Below the pieces are notes generated by a model. That model did no database searches. It was not told the origin of the DNA and was given only the letters and a program-made list of their open reading frames with translations. Both the position numbers and the translations under genes were made by a program. From Kappaphycus alvarezii (lineage: Eukaryota > Rhodophyta > Florideophyceae > Gigartinales > Solieriaceae), in NCBI GenBank assembly GCA_002205965.3, contig NADL03000006.1, positions 868,001 to 932,000 on the forward strand: a stretch of DNA of 64,000 nt, in the 5' to 3' direction. Below, piece by piece: positions 10,568-22,427 of the stretch (position 1 is the stretch's first letter; each line of letters opens with the position of its first letter).

Positions 10568-11255
10568 GAAGTTGAAGAGAACTACTATACCGACTACGGC
10601 AGCTTTGCAGCATTTTGAGTTTCCATCAGGTATAATCTCGCACCAACCAGGTCTTTTTAATCCAAAGGATGTTAACTGGGCTTGAAAGTGGGCTTGAAAG
10701 TCCGTACAAAGCCAAAAATGCAGATTTGAGCTACAAAAGGCCACTATGCTACTTAATGCTGGCGTATAGCAAGAGCGCACAATGCTTGCGTTCCACCTGG
10801 CCCGTAAACTGTGAGCCGCTAGTGGTGTTAAAAATAAAACGCTCACTTGGCTGTTTAATGTCATTAAGCAGGTATTGAATGTTTCTTATGAGGCCTTAAG
10901 AAAGAAGAGAAACTACTTATCTCACAGAACAGTGTACGCTGCTTGGGCGGAGCATCTAGAGCGCATTGGTCTAGCAGACCGAGCGTCAAGAAGAATGAAG
11001 CTGCTAGCTAGGAAACAACAGCAACAAATGAACAGCAGGATGAAAGAAGCCGAGACAAAAATATTAGCCTCAAGAAATGCCGGAAACTACGCAATAACAA
11101 TTACCACAGAGTTCCTAAAATGATAAGAATGGTAAGAACCCAAACTGTGGGCGTAATACAACGAAGAATCGAAACCTACTGGGAATCCTGCCAGTAAGTC
11201 AACAAACCTAAAGTTCAGAGATCAGATAACGCGACGGGCGCAGAAAAGCACAAGT

Positions 11256-12600
11256 TTGGCGCCGGCAATGGACAGTAATCGCTACAGAAAGAAATTTTCG
11301 AGTCTAAAAGCTCGGGATAGTTGGACGTATACGGGCAAATACAAGGACGTTTATGGCATCATGGGAGGGAACTCTTCAGGCGGCGTATCTATGGAGGGTA
11401 GAGCTTGGCTGTTACCAGTGAGAGCGGGAGTATATGAAATATGGAATATTCGACCCCTAGACATACCGGTGCAGCCATTTCGACACGTATCGAAATGGCC
11501 CACTGTGTGGACTCAGAAGGAGAGTTTATTAGCTATTGATACTATCGCAAAAATCCAAGAACGTGTATGGAGGGAAGTCTGGAAGGAGGAGGCCCAGAAA
11601 TGCCCTTAAATTTCCACTGAATTTATTGCACACGATGGGAACGGGAAAATGAGAGCAATTGCGGGGTTAAATCACCTTCCGCAGAATTGGTACCCCCGTA
11701 ACAAGCAGATTTCAACCCTAGAATCATTTGCTCATCAATTCAAACAAGGGGACAGAATGATTGAATTCGATTTAACAGGGGGATAAATCATTTTCAGATC
11801 CAACACTCTCCCAAATCTACTTCACGTTACATTTTGGACGCAGATACTTCTAATACATAGCTTTGCTACTCTGATGGCGTCTTAGTGGTTACTGGTTTGT
11901 ACGGATCACATCGAGGTTGTGGACACATCTTCGAAACCGCTATGGTTGGCGTCTACTCGACGATTTAGACGAAATTTTGATTTTTCCACGGAGGAAAGTG
12001 AAATCTAGACCTCGGGACTGCCACAGGGCGACATAAATCATAAATACCTCGCTTGTGATGTATGGGTTGTGGCTCCACCCAGACAAGGGTGTACTTAGGA
12101 GCGGAATGTGCAATCTGGAACACCTTGGGCTGCTTATAGATACAAACAGAATGGCTTTTACAGTGCCGGAGCGGAAGGTATACAAAGTTGAGTCTGCAGC
12201 ACGAAAAATAATGAAAATTTTGCGGAGCAATCGTCGCCAGGTAAATATTGCGGCCCTACGAAAATTCGCTGGCGTATGCTAAAGTTTACTTTTAGGCGTT
12301 CCGGACACATTCTTCCGATTGAGGGGAATATTCGAATCGTTGTACGTGGCAAGAGGCCGACGAACGGCGCTGAATGGTTTGCTATCAAAGCTTTTTTCTG
12401 GTGGAAATCAATCAGGGTCCAATTGATGCGTAGGTATATGCACTGGTCCGACCACTAAGTGGTGGCTACTGTGCGTATTGACGCATCGCCGTAGGCCTTG
12501 AGAGTAACTTTGAGGAAAGGATACTCGTAGTTATCAAACCTTGGAGATTTAGAGGTATCAGGAAATTGGGACCCGGAGATAAGGAAGCAATATCACATAA
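11256..12600 (+). pseudogene. Reverse transcriptase remnant of the DIRS-like element
   Basis: Readable motifs in order: GNGKMRAIAGLNHLPQNWYP (fingers; about 11640-11700), KQISTLESFAHQFKQGDRMI then EFDLTGG (motif A with its aspartate; about 11700-11785), GRRYF.YIALLL.WRLSGYW (motif B region; about 11835-11895), LEHLGLLIDTNRMAFTVPER (thumb; about 12115-12175) and RRQVNIAALRKFAGV followed by SLLLGVPDTFFRL (about 12230-12325), leading into an RNase H-like stretch. The HLGLLID...VPERKV block followed by a helical region is typical of DIRS-type polymerases. At least six stops and several frame changes interrupt the reading. Catalytic motif C was not located with confidence. Confidence 0.65.
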
Positions 12601-13123
12601 CATCCAAAGGTATCCGATCAGTTGGCAAGTCTCTTGATCACTTTCTACACTTCCTGTCTTTATAACGGGGGAAAGTGGCCAGGGTATATACAGAAACCAA
12701 GTGTACGATGTACATTGTGAACAAGATGGCCTCAAAGTCTAAATGTCCAATGTAGGAAATAAGGAAGCTACATGCCGAATTACGGAGGTCGGAATATCGC
12801 TGAGTCAGATACATACCAAGTGCGGTAAACTTACATACTGACAGACTCTCCGGGAGGAGAAGGGCGATGGACGACTACCCCAAGCAGCATACGTAATGGC
12901 AGAAAGCCGCTGGGTTGGGGGTACGGAAACGGATTAAACAAAATTTAGACACACGAACTGTTTGTGAGACCACACATGGAGCTGATACCGGTAGCGATTT
13001 ACAAGGCATATTTTACCTCCAACCGGAAATGGGTATGGTATGCTCCCCAATCAAGTCGCCGATTAGTTCGAAAGTTTTCATACAAATGGATCAGATATTC
13101 AATTTGTGAAATGATGGCACGAA

Positions 13124-13199
13124 ATGCAAATGGGTGGAGCCCAAATAATTAGAAATTCCACTTAGCCAGTTGAGTTATTTCTATCCTCCTCGGGCTCTG
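13124..13199 (+). repeat. Right terminal direct repeat of the DIRS-like element
   Basis: Partner of 10177-10251. Begins ATGCAAATGGGTGGAGCC and ends CGGGCTCTG. Confidence 0.8.
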
Positions 13200-13321
13200 A
13201 CCACACCTTTCGTCCCTTCCGTATTTGATCATACTTCGTTTCAAATAAGGCTCAAGACACAATAATCACATATTCTTCAGGCATATGCATGAATATGCAG
13301 TTGGGGTAGTGGGACGCAAAG

Positions 13322-13905
13322 CTTTAATAACGTAAAAAGAATCTTTTCATTTTGCAAAACCTACAATTTCAACAGTTTTGAACCTCGATCAAAACAAACG
13401 TGTTGATAATTTTAGCGCTATTCAGGGTACGAACTACTTTACTCTTCTTGATAACTTTCGATTTTAGTGGCTATTTTGAAACATTTTATGTTGTAGTTGA
13501 ATGCTTTGGCCGATGTGGTGAGAAGTTGAAGCCACTGAGCATATCTTTACTGTAATTCTATGTTTTTAGTGTATAATGTTAAGTAAATAGTTATATGGTG
13601 CCCTCCCAAAAAATTGCTTACTGTATACTTTTGAATCATAAAAAGGTTTTTCTTCATATTAGGACAAAGTGAAACCCGTATGAGGACAGTCCTATCGTCC
13701 TCACGGCAGTTCTATCGCTAAATTATTGAACAAAAAGATAAAATTTGGCAATTTAGCGCTAAAACGGAAGATTATCAAGTGGAATAAAGTAGTTCGTATC
13801 CTGACTAGCGCTAGAATAACCGAAAATTTTGTTTTGATCGAGAATCTCTACTTTTGAAACTATAGGTTAGCAAAAAAAGACAAGAAAAGAATGTTTTACT
13901 TAAAA
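13322..13905. mobile_element. MITE-like non-coding element with about 150-bp inverted arms
   Basis: The left arm (13322-13470) and right arm (13752-13905) are reverse complements along most of their length. Shared blocks read in the left orientation are CTCGATCAAAACAAA, TAGCGCTA, CAGGGTACGAACTACTTTA (right arm CAGGATACGAACTACTTTA) and CTTGATAA. The centre of about 280 bp carries TGAGGAC...GTCCTCA at about 13680-13702. No coding capacity is seen. Target-site duplications could not be fixed. Confidence 0.75.
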
Positions 13906-14780
13906 CTATCATCTGTAAACTAGGTCCTCATGTGAGGACAATAGTCCTGCAGAAACTTTCCTATTTTCCAAAACGCATCAAATAATAAATGCATTGACAC
14001 ACACCTATGGTAGTTGGACCGCAAATAAATGGTCGGTAAGTCTGTGTACATTAGGAGACATAATGACTAGAGACTGTTCATTGTACACTTCAGAGACAAA
14101 ATGGGTAACGAATGTTCATTCTCACTGTACGTGATCGACATGGAACATCTCGTTAGTTCTTAGCCGTATGGTGGTATCCTGCAGTGAAAACAGTAGATAC
14201 TCATTGAATACATAGTCGGCCAGTCAGGGTACACTTCAGGTACACGAAGACCAACGAATTCTGTTAGTTGATCGTCTTGAGCCATCCGTTTTGATCTTAA
14301 ATAATGGGTCAGTCAGTGTTTGCTTCAGAGACACAAGGATTAAAGAATTTATGCAATATTTTGTACTGCGCTTGTTGGACGGCTGAAAGGGATCCGCAGA
14401 TGAGGCGCCCGAAGGAGACAGCTATAATGAAAAGGGAAGTAGTGTTGTGTCACGCGAGCGCGATGGGCGAAAGCGGAGGGAAACAGCAAGGCAATGCGAG
14501 TGGCGGCTTTGGCCAGATTGAGTAATGTTGTAATCGTGACGGAAATAGCGGCGCGAGCCAGGGAAAGTGGACATAAAGCGATATTTTTGAGTTGTGTTGC
14601 GAATTGCCGTTTTTGGAATGATTGTTTTGCATCTCACCTAGCAGGTAATTGGTGAGATGCGTTTACTGTGCAGAATAATTTGAAATCATACAATTATATC
14701 TAAATTAATATTTATTCCAATAGAAAATCCATCTTCCAGCGCAGTGCAGTCCTCTCACTCGCGCATATCAACGGCGAGAC
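13906..14780. other. Non-coding stretch with short palindrome and direct repeats
   Basis: GTCCTCATGTGAGGAC at about 13924-13939 is a perfect palindrome. Variants of TACACTTCAGAGACA recur around 14084, 14230 and 14323. No gene is recognised; the short frame at 14304-14525 has no recognisable features. Confidence 0.4.
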
Positions 14781-15128
14781 ATGTTTACGACTTGCCGACA
14801 AGCCCTGCATAGTCTCCCCATCGCTCGACGCCAACGCCCCACTTGCTTCAGCCTTCTGCGCTTAGTTCGGCTCCGTGTCTTCGATCTCGCTTGCGCGGTT
14901 CCTGTTTTTGTCGCGGATGTGGAAGGAAGAACGAAGGTTCATCACATAGTTGATTCAGTGGCCACTTGCGCCCACCTACGGCGTGGGAGTTTACTATGCT
15001 TGTGCAGTCGGATGCGCGGTTCCGTGATGAGCGCCGGAGGGTCTTCCTTTCCTATTCTTGGGTTATTCTCCACCGCTTTTCTTCTTACCGTATCCAATAA
15101 GTTCTTCATTGCTACGAGTTATTCTTGA
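14781..15128 (+). CDS. Hypothetical 115-codon ORF
   Basis: Starts at ATG 14781 (MFTTCRQALHSLPIARRQRP) in a locally GC-rich patch. The N-terminus is Arg/Ser/Leu-rich like an organelle transit peptide, followed by VFVADVEGRTKVHHIVDSVA and a hydrophobic C-terminal stretch (ILGLFSTAFLLTVSNKFF). I do not recognise the protein. It may be the first exon of a host gene or a chance ORF. Confidence 0.25.
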   Translation: MFTTCRQALHSLPIARRQRPTCFSLLRLVRLRVFDLACAVPVFVADVEGRTKVHHIVDSVATCAHLRRGSLLCLCSRMRGSVMSAGGSSFPILGLFSTAFLLTVSNKFFIATSYS

Positions 15129-15129
15129 A

Positions 15130-16950
15130 GAATGGTATGGACGACACAACTCGAGGCGCGTTCTATTGAGAGGACAACTGCAACTAGTCGGAAAAAACTC
15201 TCGACCAAAGTGACCTGTCAATCGTATAAGGATACGTATCCAAAACTTTGTATGTCGAGAAGAAGTTTAATGCTTCTAGAATATCCATGTGCGAGGTACT
15301 GACGTTTCTAACAAGTATGAAATAATTTTTACCACGTCATTCACACTAAACTCGAAAACTGCTGGACGAAACTCCCAAAATCAAAGGCCAGTTCCAGGTG
15401 AGACCACCTTGAAGCTCGGCTGGTTCCCTAACTGGACGTCAAAGGATTCAGTCGTGAAAAGATTGTACACTAACTTCAATAGTAAAGGAGAGCATCGATG
15501 GTGTGATGGAGATGGAGTAATTTGACTACCGTTTAGTATTTGTATTGTTTAGTTCGCATAACGTGGTTTAAACTTACTTCGTACTGGTTGGAGACGTAAG
15601 TCCTTCGCACCAGGAAGTTTGAGAGGTTATTCATTGCTTGATTTGCAATGTTCTATTTCAATTCGTTGACTGCAGACATCATCCAAGATTATCTGAAATA
15701 GACAGAGCCGCTTTCTCGGGATATATTTATCAAAGATTTCATGGATTCGAACTCGAGAAAGATCAATGCTTGGAACTAATTTTCCCTCTTTATTTTCGCT
15801 GTAACACAAAAGACCTACGGAAATCGATGTTGGACAAACACTACTGCTGAGAGTTAAAAATGAAACCACTCCTTACATGCCAGGCTCTCCACTTTCTGCA
15901 TGATGAAGAAGCGCTAAAGAGCCTCAACGAAAGCTATTTTGTTGAACTTCTACGAAGTAGCAAAAATTTTTGAAAACTTTTGAAGGTAACTGACTGTAGA
16001 CTCTGAATTAAGAAAAATTCTGCGGTTGGAGCTTACCGCCTTATTTATAGACGTAAGCAACCGTGATTTCACATCCATCAGATCTAATGCTCGCACAAAA
16101 TTGGATCTTTAACAACAAAATGCTACGTCTAAACATTTTATATCGATGAGACTTCGATTTGCATGGTTGGCAAACTCGAGGTCTAGGATTCTATTTGAAA
16201 CAGCTGAGTTGGCGCAGATAAGTGAGAAAAATTAGGAAGCAAGCCGAATTCAGCATTTCGCCATAAATCACCGCAATGTCTTGGAAAAGTCCCAGATTGT
16301 ACCATAAATTAAAGCGATTCATTAGATTCTCAAACTCGTCGTTTGGTAAAAACCAAGACTTTACTTCTCAAAAGCCCACATTTTTTTCGTTTCTTATGGA
16401 GATAGAGTGGATCCTTTCAGCTTTAAATATGACAAGTAAAGATGTGTTTCGAGATCAGACACGTCGGAGAAGTCATTGCCTTTGCAATGTGTTCGACACA
16501 CCTATTGCGCCGCCAGAAAAATTTTGGGAGATGGTTAAATAATCCGGCACGCATAAAACTCGTTAACGATCTTCAAATCAACGTGACGTACAAATTTGAA
16601 GATATTCTGAGAATATCCCTTCAGTAGATTTTTGATGAACACTTGAGTGCGCAAAATTTTAAATGACCATATATTCTTCATATGAAACTTAGTGAGGTTG
16701 CCCTTCGCTTAGGTAATGACTTGAGCATGCTCCAACACCTCAGTGAAGAAAAATAAAGGAAAAGGACACTTCTATGGTTTTATAGTCAGTTGAAGACTAA
16801 CTAAATTCTCTGTCAGATAAGCGTCAAATTTTCCAAATGCGCAATTAACTGCTCCACAGAAGAGTCAAGTTGTTCTTAAAAGTGCTACTAATTGGTACTG
16901 AAACTAGCTGGAGGCCGTCCTGTTGTGACTTTAATTATTAATTTACACTA
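15130..16950. other. AT-rich stretch with no recognisable gene
   Basis: Short plus-strand frames at 15289-15525, 15638-15850 and 16276-16542 match nothing I know and are interrupted by stops. It lies immediately 3' of the PiggyBac-like remnant and may be decayed transposon. Confidence 0.4.
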
Positions 16951-16956
16951 CCCAAA

Positions 16957-18020
16957 CTAGCTAAAAGTCGTCATGCTTAGTCTACGTCTTGTTCTCGGCA
17001 TTCCTTCCGGATATTCTTTGTTGCTTTCGTGTTTTGTATCAGCAGATCTGGATCTCCTTCGTTTCCCGTTATATGATCTTCTTGTCCGCGAAGCTTCTAA
17101 TCTTTTGTCCTCGTGCCAGATTGCCAAACAATTATTGCGCTGTCCAGCATGTGTTCTAGTGCATAAACGTGCATCACATGTAACACAGTTAAATGTTGTT
17201 CTTCGCCTTGGTACAGTCAAAGAGCACAATACTGATTTCTCCCCGGTAACTGCTTTTGATGATGCGGGGCGGAAATTAAGGCGTAGTTTGATGCTATCAT
17301 TATAATAAAGGAAGATGAACCTTTTTTCGACGCCGCACTGCTAGATTTCTCAGTCTTGCAACCTCAGCGCTTGATAGCTCAGAAAGCTCCTGTTCTTAGT
17401 CCGCTTGCACAGAACGATTCATATAAATAGCGATTCGATCTGCGTTCATTGGAAGCTCCCTATAGATGTCCAGCACTTAGTCAGCTAAAAATTGCACCTC
17501 ATTAAGAGCTCGGCGGTAGTGATCTATTCTACCGAAATCTTCCTTTTATTCGAGAAGAGATTGTTTCGGTCACATCCTCCAACAAATAAATGAATTGACG
17601 GCAATAGTTTTCGGGGTCTGAGAGACAGTATTCTGTTCCTATGAAAGCGATGAAGTCGAATATCGGAAGATAGCGTGCGCTTGAGCACTACCATCCACTC
17701 CGCCCTTATTTTTTGAATAAAGACTTTGCAATCCATACTTGAAAGGCGTAAGAGAAGAGAGCAGACCATTTTCCCTAACGTAGTTATTCACTATACACCA
17801 GAGAGGAAGCTTTTCCGACAAAGCCACTTTTGTTGTTCCATCCACAAATCGTGGCAAAGTTGGAGTTTCTTCGTGTGCCCATGATAGAGCAGTATTAAGA
17901 TTTGTCATTCGAGCACGAGAATATTCGCTAATTATCTCTTGTAGGCCTTTAGCAATCACGAAATACAGTATTCCAGTCTCCGAAGCTGACACATAGATAG
18001 CATAATTCACTGATAGAACG
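16957..18020 (-). pseudogene. C-terminal half of a PiggyBac-like transposase with zinc ribbon (copy 1)
   Basis: Reading the minus strand from 18010: MNYAIYVSASETGILYFVIA, EKLPLWCIVNNYV, GGVDGSAQAHAIFRYSTSSL directly followed by LEQKIVSQTPKTIAVNSFIC and WRM, and then (16957-17229) a cysteine ribbon: C...PRRRTTFNCVTCDARLC...NNCLAIWHE, with a very basic tail (RRRSRSADTKHES). The same order appears at 48-51 kb: YICASESQMLHKLLVVF, LKWGQKLLNHILNTLTQDTF with GWRI, and a ribbon with FWETFHS. From knowledge of the family, a transposase core followed by a C-terminal ribbon points to the PiggyBac (DDE_Tnp_1_7) superfamily. Frame breaks and stops are present. No catalytic aspartates are visible in this part. 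Confidence 0.55.
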
Positions 18021-18787
18021 AGTGTTTGATGCCCCTGTGCCGCCTCAGTATGCGTTTGTGACGAATTGGATTGGCACCTCTTGTAGGTTCTGCACTGCCT
18101 TGACCACAGCCAACTGCTAGGATAGAATCGTTCTCGATCATATCGGTGGCCATTGATGGAGTAGTTTGCTCTTGGATGCCAAGGACTGTATCTATAAAAC
18201 GGTACGGCTTTTTTGAAAAATTCAAGTTGCGTTCGACAGCTGAGGTCTCTGAGAACAAAACCCTAGTACTGTAAGGTCTGAATAATATGAAGATTAATGA
18301 CAGTGGGACCTCGAAAACATGCCTTTTTAGCCTCTAATGCACAATTAAATCTTCATTAGAAAATCGTCCAATTTCTCGTTTTATTTAATGCTCACTTGAG
18401 TGCTTATTGGCATAGTAGGGATATCAAGATGCCATAATTTGCTGTTATTTGGGGAAGTGTTGAAGAAAGGATCATATCGGGCATCGGTTTCGTTGGAAGC
18501 ACAAGTAATGTTACCGACGGACTCAGAAGTTCCTATCTCTGGTAGCTGATATTGTTCTGCTCGCCGAGGCTCTTTGCCAAGATATCTAATTTATGCTGCG
18601 GTGCTTTTTTAGATATTGTTTACTTCTTATATTTCACCCCTCTTCTGTATCTGTGCATCGATTTTGACAAAATGGGAGAATTTTTCATTACATGGAGCAT
18701 CATTGTCGAGCCACTGTAATTTAAATTAAAGTAGCGTCGAGTTGTGGCCTATTACTTCTGTTCAGATTATGGTGGCCTCAAATTTTT

Positions 18788-18957
18788 GAAATAGCAGAGT
18801 ATGCGGAGAATATTAGCCAAAAAAGGAGGCCCTTTTTTGGCCAAAAAAGGAGGCCCTTTTTGGCCAAAGGATGAAATAGCAGAGCATGCGGGGAATATTA
18901 ACCAAAAAAAGGAGGCCTTTTTTGGCCAAAAAAGGTCTCAAAGTTGGACAGAAAAGT
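18788..18957. repeat. 85-bp tandem repeat built on GGCCAAAAAAGGAGGCC palindromes
   Basis: The unit starts GAAATAGCAGAGTATGCGGA at 18788 and again (GAAATAGCAGAGCATGCGGG) at 18873. Each contains one or two inverted pairs of the type GGCCAAAAAAGG...CCTTTTTTGGCC that could form stable hairpins. Confidence 0.85.
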
Positions 18958-18999
18958 GATCACTCTATCAAAAAGGATGCAAAAATTTTGAAAAAAATT

Positions 19000-21700
19000 T
19001 GGTGCAGCGATAAATCACATCGGAGAACATTCCAAAAACAGAGAGATCTTGGATAATTCATACAGAGATCCAAAAATCCAGTAAAGATCGTGGGCTTGCA
19101 GCAGAAAGAATTGGTGTAGCACGACAGTTATCATTTCTTCCTGTTGTGTTTGACCACCTTACTCCCAACATATGGGGAGGAACTGTAGGGTCGCCGTACT
19201 TTTGAATGGTACGTTACAAGTCTGGTTTCAAAAGAAAGCTGAACATTGGACTCGTTACAAACTTTTTAGCGTTCTCTACAGCTATCATCACAGCACAGTG
19301 CGCAAAATCCCTCCTATTACGTGGAGATCAGTTCAGTTTGGCTCTTATGCGATAGTTGTAGAGATAACTCCTCGGCTGAAAAAGGCCTCATCTAGCGACC
19401 ACAAACCCGGACCTCATAACTTTTGGTTGAAATGTTCTGGATTCTCTACCGATGCGATGCTTAAATTATAACTTCAATCTTAATTATTTTAAAACAAACA
19501 TAGTATAAGCCTACCAATTAATCATGGACGATAAAAATATAGTAGCACAAATGGATCCATGTTTTGCATGAAAGCCTTTGTAAATAAACTGTTTGACTAC
19601 TTCCTCGGCTTCACTGTTATAGCTTCCCTAAAATCTTTAAGATAATCAAACACGTTATGTTCATTATTGCCCAAAGTGACCTCAATCTAATGGAATTTTT
19701 CCTGATATAGTATTTCGAGATATTAAAGACGGTGAAATCCATTGTTTGAGCAAAAAAATTATATGGGATGGAATTACTCAAAAAATTTAGACTGGATTCT
19801 CGAAGAAATTTTATGACTCAGAAACTAATATTACTAAATTAACCATCCAGCATCATAATCATAAGATTGTAGGCTCTGGGTTTTTCGTTTGAAACAAAAA
19901 GTTTTTGTACATTTGTAAAATACATCGCGTTTCACGCTTGTCACATATGAGTGAGTACCAAGTTTTGGAGTGACCTCTTGTCCGGCAAAACGCACTTCTA
20001 ATGGCGTGGATTAAACCGACCAAATCCTCAATACCCCAAAATTTCCCTCTCTTGAATCATACTGAAAATGACTCAGAATAATTTCAATCTCTACCATAAT
20101 TTCTGGTTTTAAGGCACTACTCTTGATCGAATACTCCCAAAACCATGAATGCACTTTTCTCGTCTCCAATCGAAAAAATCGAATTGGTAGCACGGTGATT
20201 CTCTCAATATTATTTAAGTATAAATGATTTGTTAAACTTAAGGAATGCATTTTTCTCTATATTCGCTTCTCAAAAATTGTTAGCGACTTTTTCGTCAATT
20301 TTGACGATTATGTTAGTTTCAATGATGTTCTGCACGATTTTCTTCGTAGAGGAGATGAATTTTGTAGCATTCCTGTCGGCATTGCATGATTTACATATCT
20401 CCTCAATCCTATTCTGGCGGTTTACTGAATCTTCTCTTAGTTTGATTTCTCTTTCAGGAAATTTCGTAGGTTTTTCGGGACCTTTCGGTATTGCTTGAAG
20501 GGAAGCTTGTCCCTGCGCTCCATTACAATGAATTTGACGATATTTCAAATAGCAACAGTTACGTCATCTCAGCTAACGAGAAATTGCCTAGGTAAAAGGT
20601 TATTTAGTGCTGCAAACGTGCTTTCTTCCTCTATTGATGGACCGTAGCGCTTTTTACGCTGTTTTCCGAACATTATTTTTCATGTGGTATTTAAATGCAG
20701 TCAGTACCTAATTTGCGATTGCAGCGGCGTCTCTTATACGAATAACCCGATCAACCCGCCATAGTTGTTACTTTTGTTTCCTCTGGGGCAGCTGATATGT
20801 TACACTTCCCGACTACCTCCCATTTCCCTCTCTCCAGCCAACAAACACTTGTCTCTCGCACTTACTTCGAATTAGTAAAAGCGTAATATCCGCTGTCCTC
20901 GCTTCTGTCTCCGCCTAAAAGCGCCAGAACTGTGGGAAATGGAGATTCCATTGGGTGCCAGTTACGGTGAATATAGTTAGAGGCTTAGATAGGCGGTTTT
21001 GTGAGGGCTGAGGTGTCGCCATGACTTTCACACGATCGCCGCTAATGTTGTTTGTGTATGGTCTGCGCAAAAGGAAAATTGACGAAGGGTTCAAATGAAA
21101 GATGTGGAGGCGGTGGTGTGCGGGCGGCGATAATTTTAAGTTTTTTTTGTGCACAGGTGCGGCCAAGGATAAGAATTCATTCAGGCCTGGATAGACTGGT
21201 GGTATATGTTAAGGAGATGATTCAATGAGGATTGGGGTCACGATCGTGATGGTTTTTAGTAGATTTAAAGACTCTTGGGGTAGCTGTGTTGTTAATGTTT
21301 GAAGAAGGCTCGAAAATGGTTGGGATAGCGAGAGAAAAAGGGTCATTTAGAGTTTTTCTGAGAGTTGAGGTGGGGAATCCGTTTGCGTTGGGGTGGTAGC
21401 GGATACAAACCTGGTGTTTTGGTTGAAAGAGGGTTTGGGTAGCGGTCGTTTGTGAGCTACGGGTTTTAAGAATTTCATTATTACTATACATTGCAGGAGA
21501 TTGAGTGGAGGATGCTGTGGTCTATAGTAGTCAAGACATTATCCCTTTTTTCTAGTGCTCAAGTATTCTCGAGTGTCCTCTGCAATACCTTGGTAGCGGT
21601 CCCTCCTTCCACAATACCTTTTTGCTCACAAGGCACAAATTTGAACCTCTATCAACTCGTGAAAGAGAATTAATCTTATATTGACAAGATTAAGAACCCA
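19000..21700. other. AT-rich stretch, no firm gene
   Basis: Frames at 19172-19471 (+) and 20270-20548 (-, Lys/Glu-rich, EKPTKFPEREIKLREDSVNR) are open but match nothing I can name. The latter could belong to the N-terminal part of the transposon ending at 17 kb. The remainder shows no RNA gene or clear repeat. Confidence 0.35.
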
Positions 21701-21704
21701 TTAT

Positions 21705-22095
21705 TATGCTATTATTTCCTACGAAAATGGAGCGCGCGAGGCGCGAGCTCCATACATGCAGCGAAAAGACGGTAAAAAGGAGAGCTTATCAGCAAAGTAC
21801 CAGCCATCCTGAGTGAAGCCCTCCCAGGATGATCAAAACTGGGATGCAAGTTTGTGTCGCTAGCCTTCGACTCGCTTAAATCGCCGTCTGCGCCGACGTC
21901 AAATGTAATCGGCGAGTACGCGGCCTCTGTCACAACCTGCAGCTAATATTCGACGACGGGAGAGGTGAAGACTCGGCTTTATCAGCAGCTTAGTAATGCG
22001 ATTTGGTCCACGTGTACCGCGTCTATAGTATATCGCGCCCCACAACATGCAGAGTTTAGCACCCTCTTCAAAACTAATTGTTTTAGGTTTGTTAC
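21705..22095 (+). repeat. Dispersed repeat family, copy B
   Basis: In opposite orientation to copy A (9200-9640) and well conserved by eye across about 390 bp. Shared blocks include GAAGACTCGGCTTTATCAGC, GCCCCACAACATGCAGAGTT and GGAGCGCGCGAGGCGCGAGC. The plus strand reads KTRLYQQLSNAIWSTCTASI then RAPQHAEF. Confidence 0.72.
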
Positions 22096-22427
22096 AGTAG
22101 TTTATCCAGTACTTTGCATGTTTTACCTGGATATCTCTAATTTAAGAATTTTATTATCACCATACATGTCACAAAATGTAAACGTTAAGTAGTTACAGGT
22201 ATTTGGGGGTTCACTTTTCTGACACCATGGTGCCCTAGTAGACGGTAAGCTCTTATCAGCCCACAAAGTTTGGGAGATCTGTAAGGACAATTTTCGGAAC
22301 AGCAGTCCTTTGAATTTGAGGTCCTGGAGGGGGGTTGAAGCCTGTGGAAATTGTTCCTTGATCAATATGTTGATCAGCAGACATTTTTACTAAGCGACCC
22401 ATACTATCGGTTTGCTATGTCAAACAG

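Larger units (their letters stand above)
10177..13199 (+). mobile_element. DIRS-like reverse-transcribing element bounded by short terminal direct repeats
   Basis: About 3.0 kb between two 75-bp direct repeats. In order on the plus strand: a small basic/coiled protein (10337-10567), a second Lys/Arg/Gln-rich frame (10875-11123) and a reverse transcriptase with RNase H-like tail (about 11256-12600). No integrase or tyrosine recombinase is visible, although about 500 bp of unread sequence remains before the right repeat. Many in-frame stops are present, more than the host genes show, so the element is decayed. Assignment to the DIRS side of the retroelements rests on the LGLLID...VPERK region and the following helical block; a Ty3-like or Viper-like relative is the alternative. 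Confidence 0.68.
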
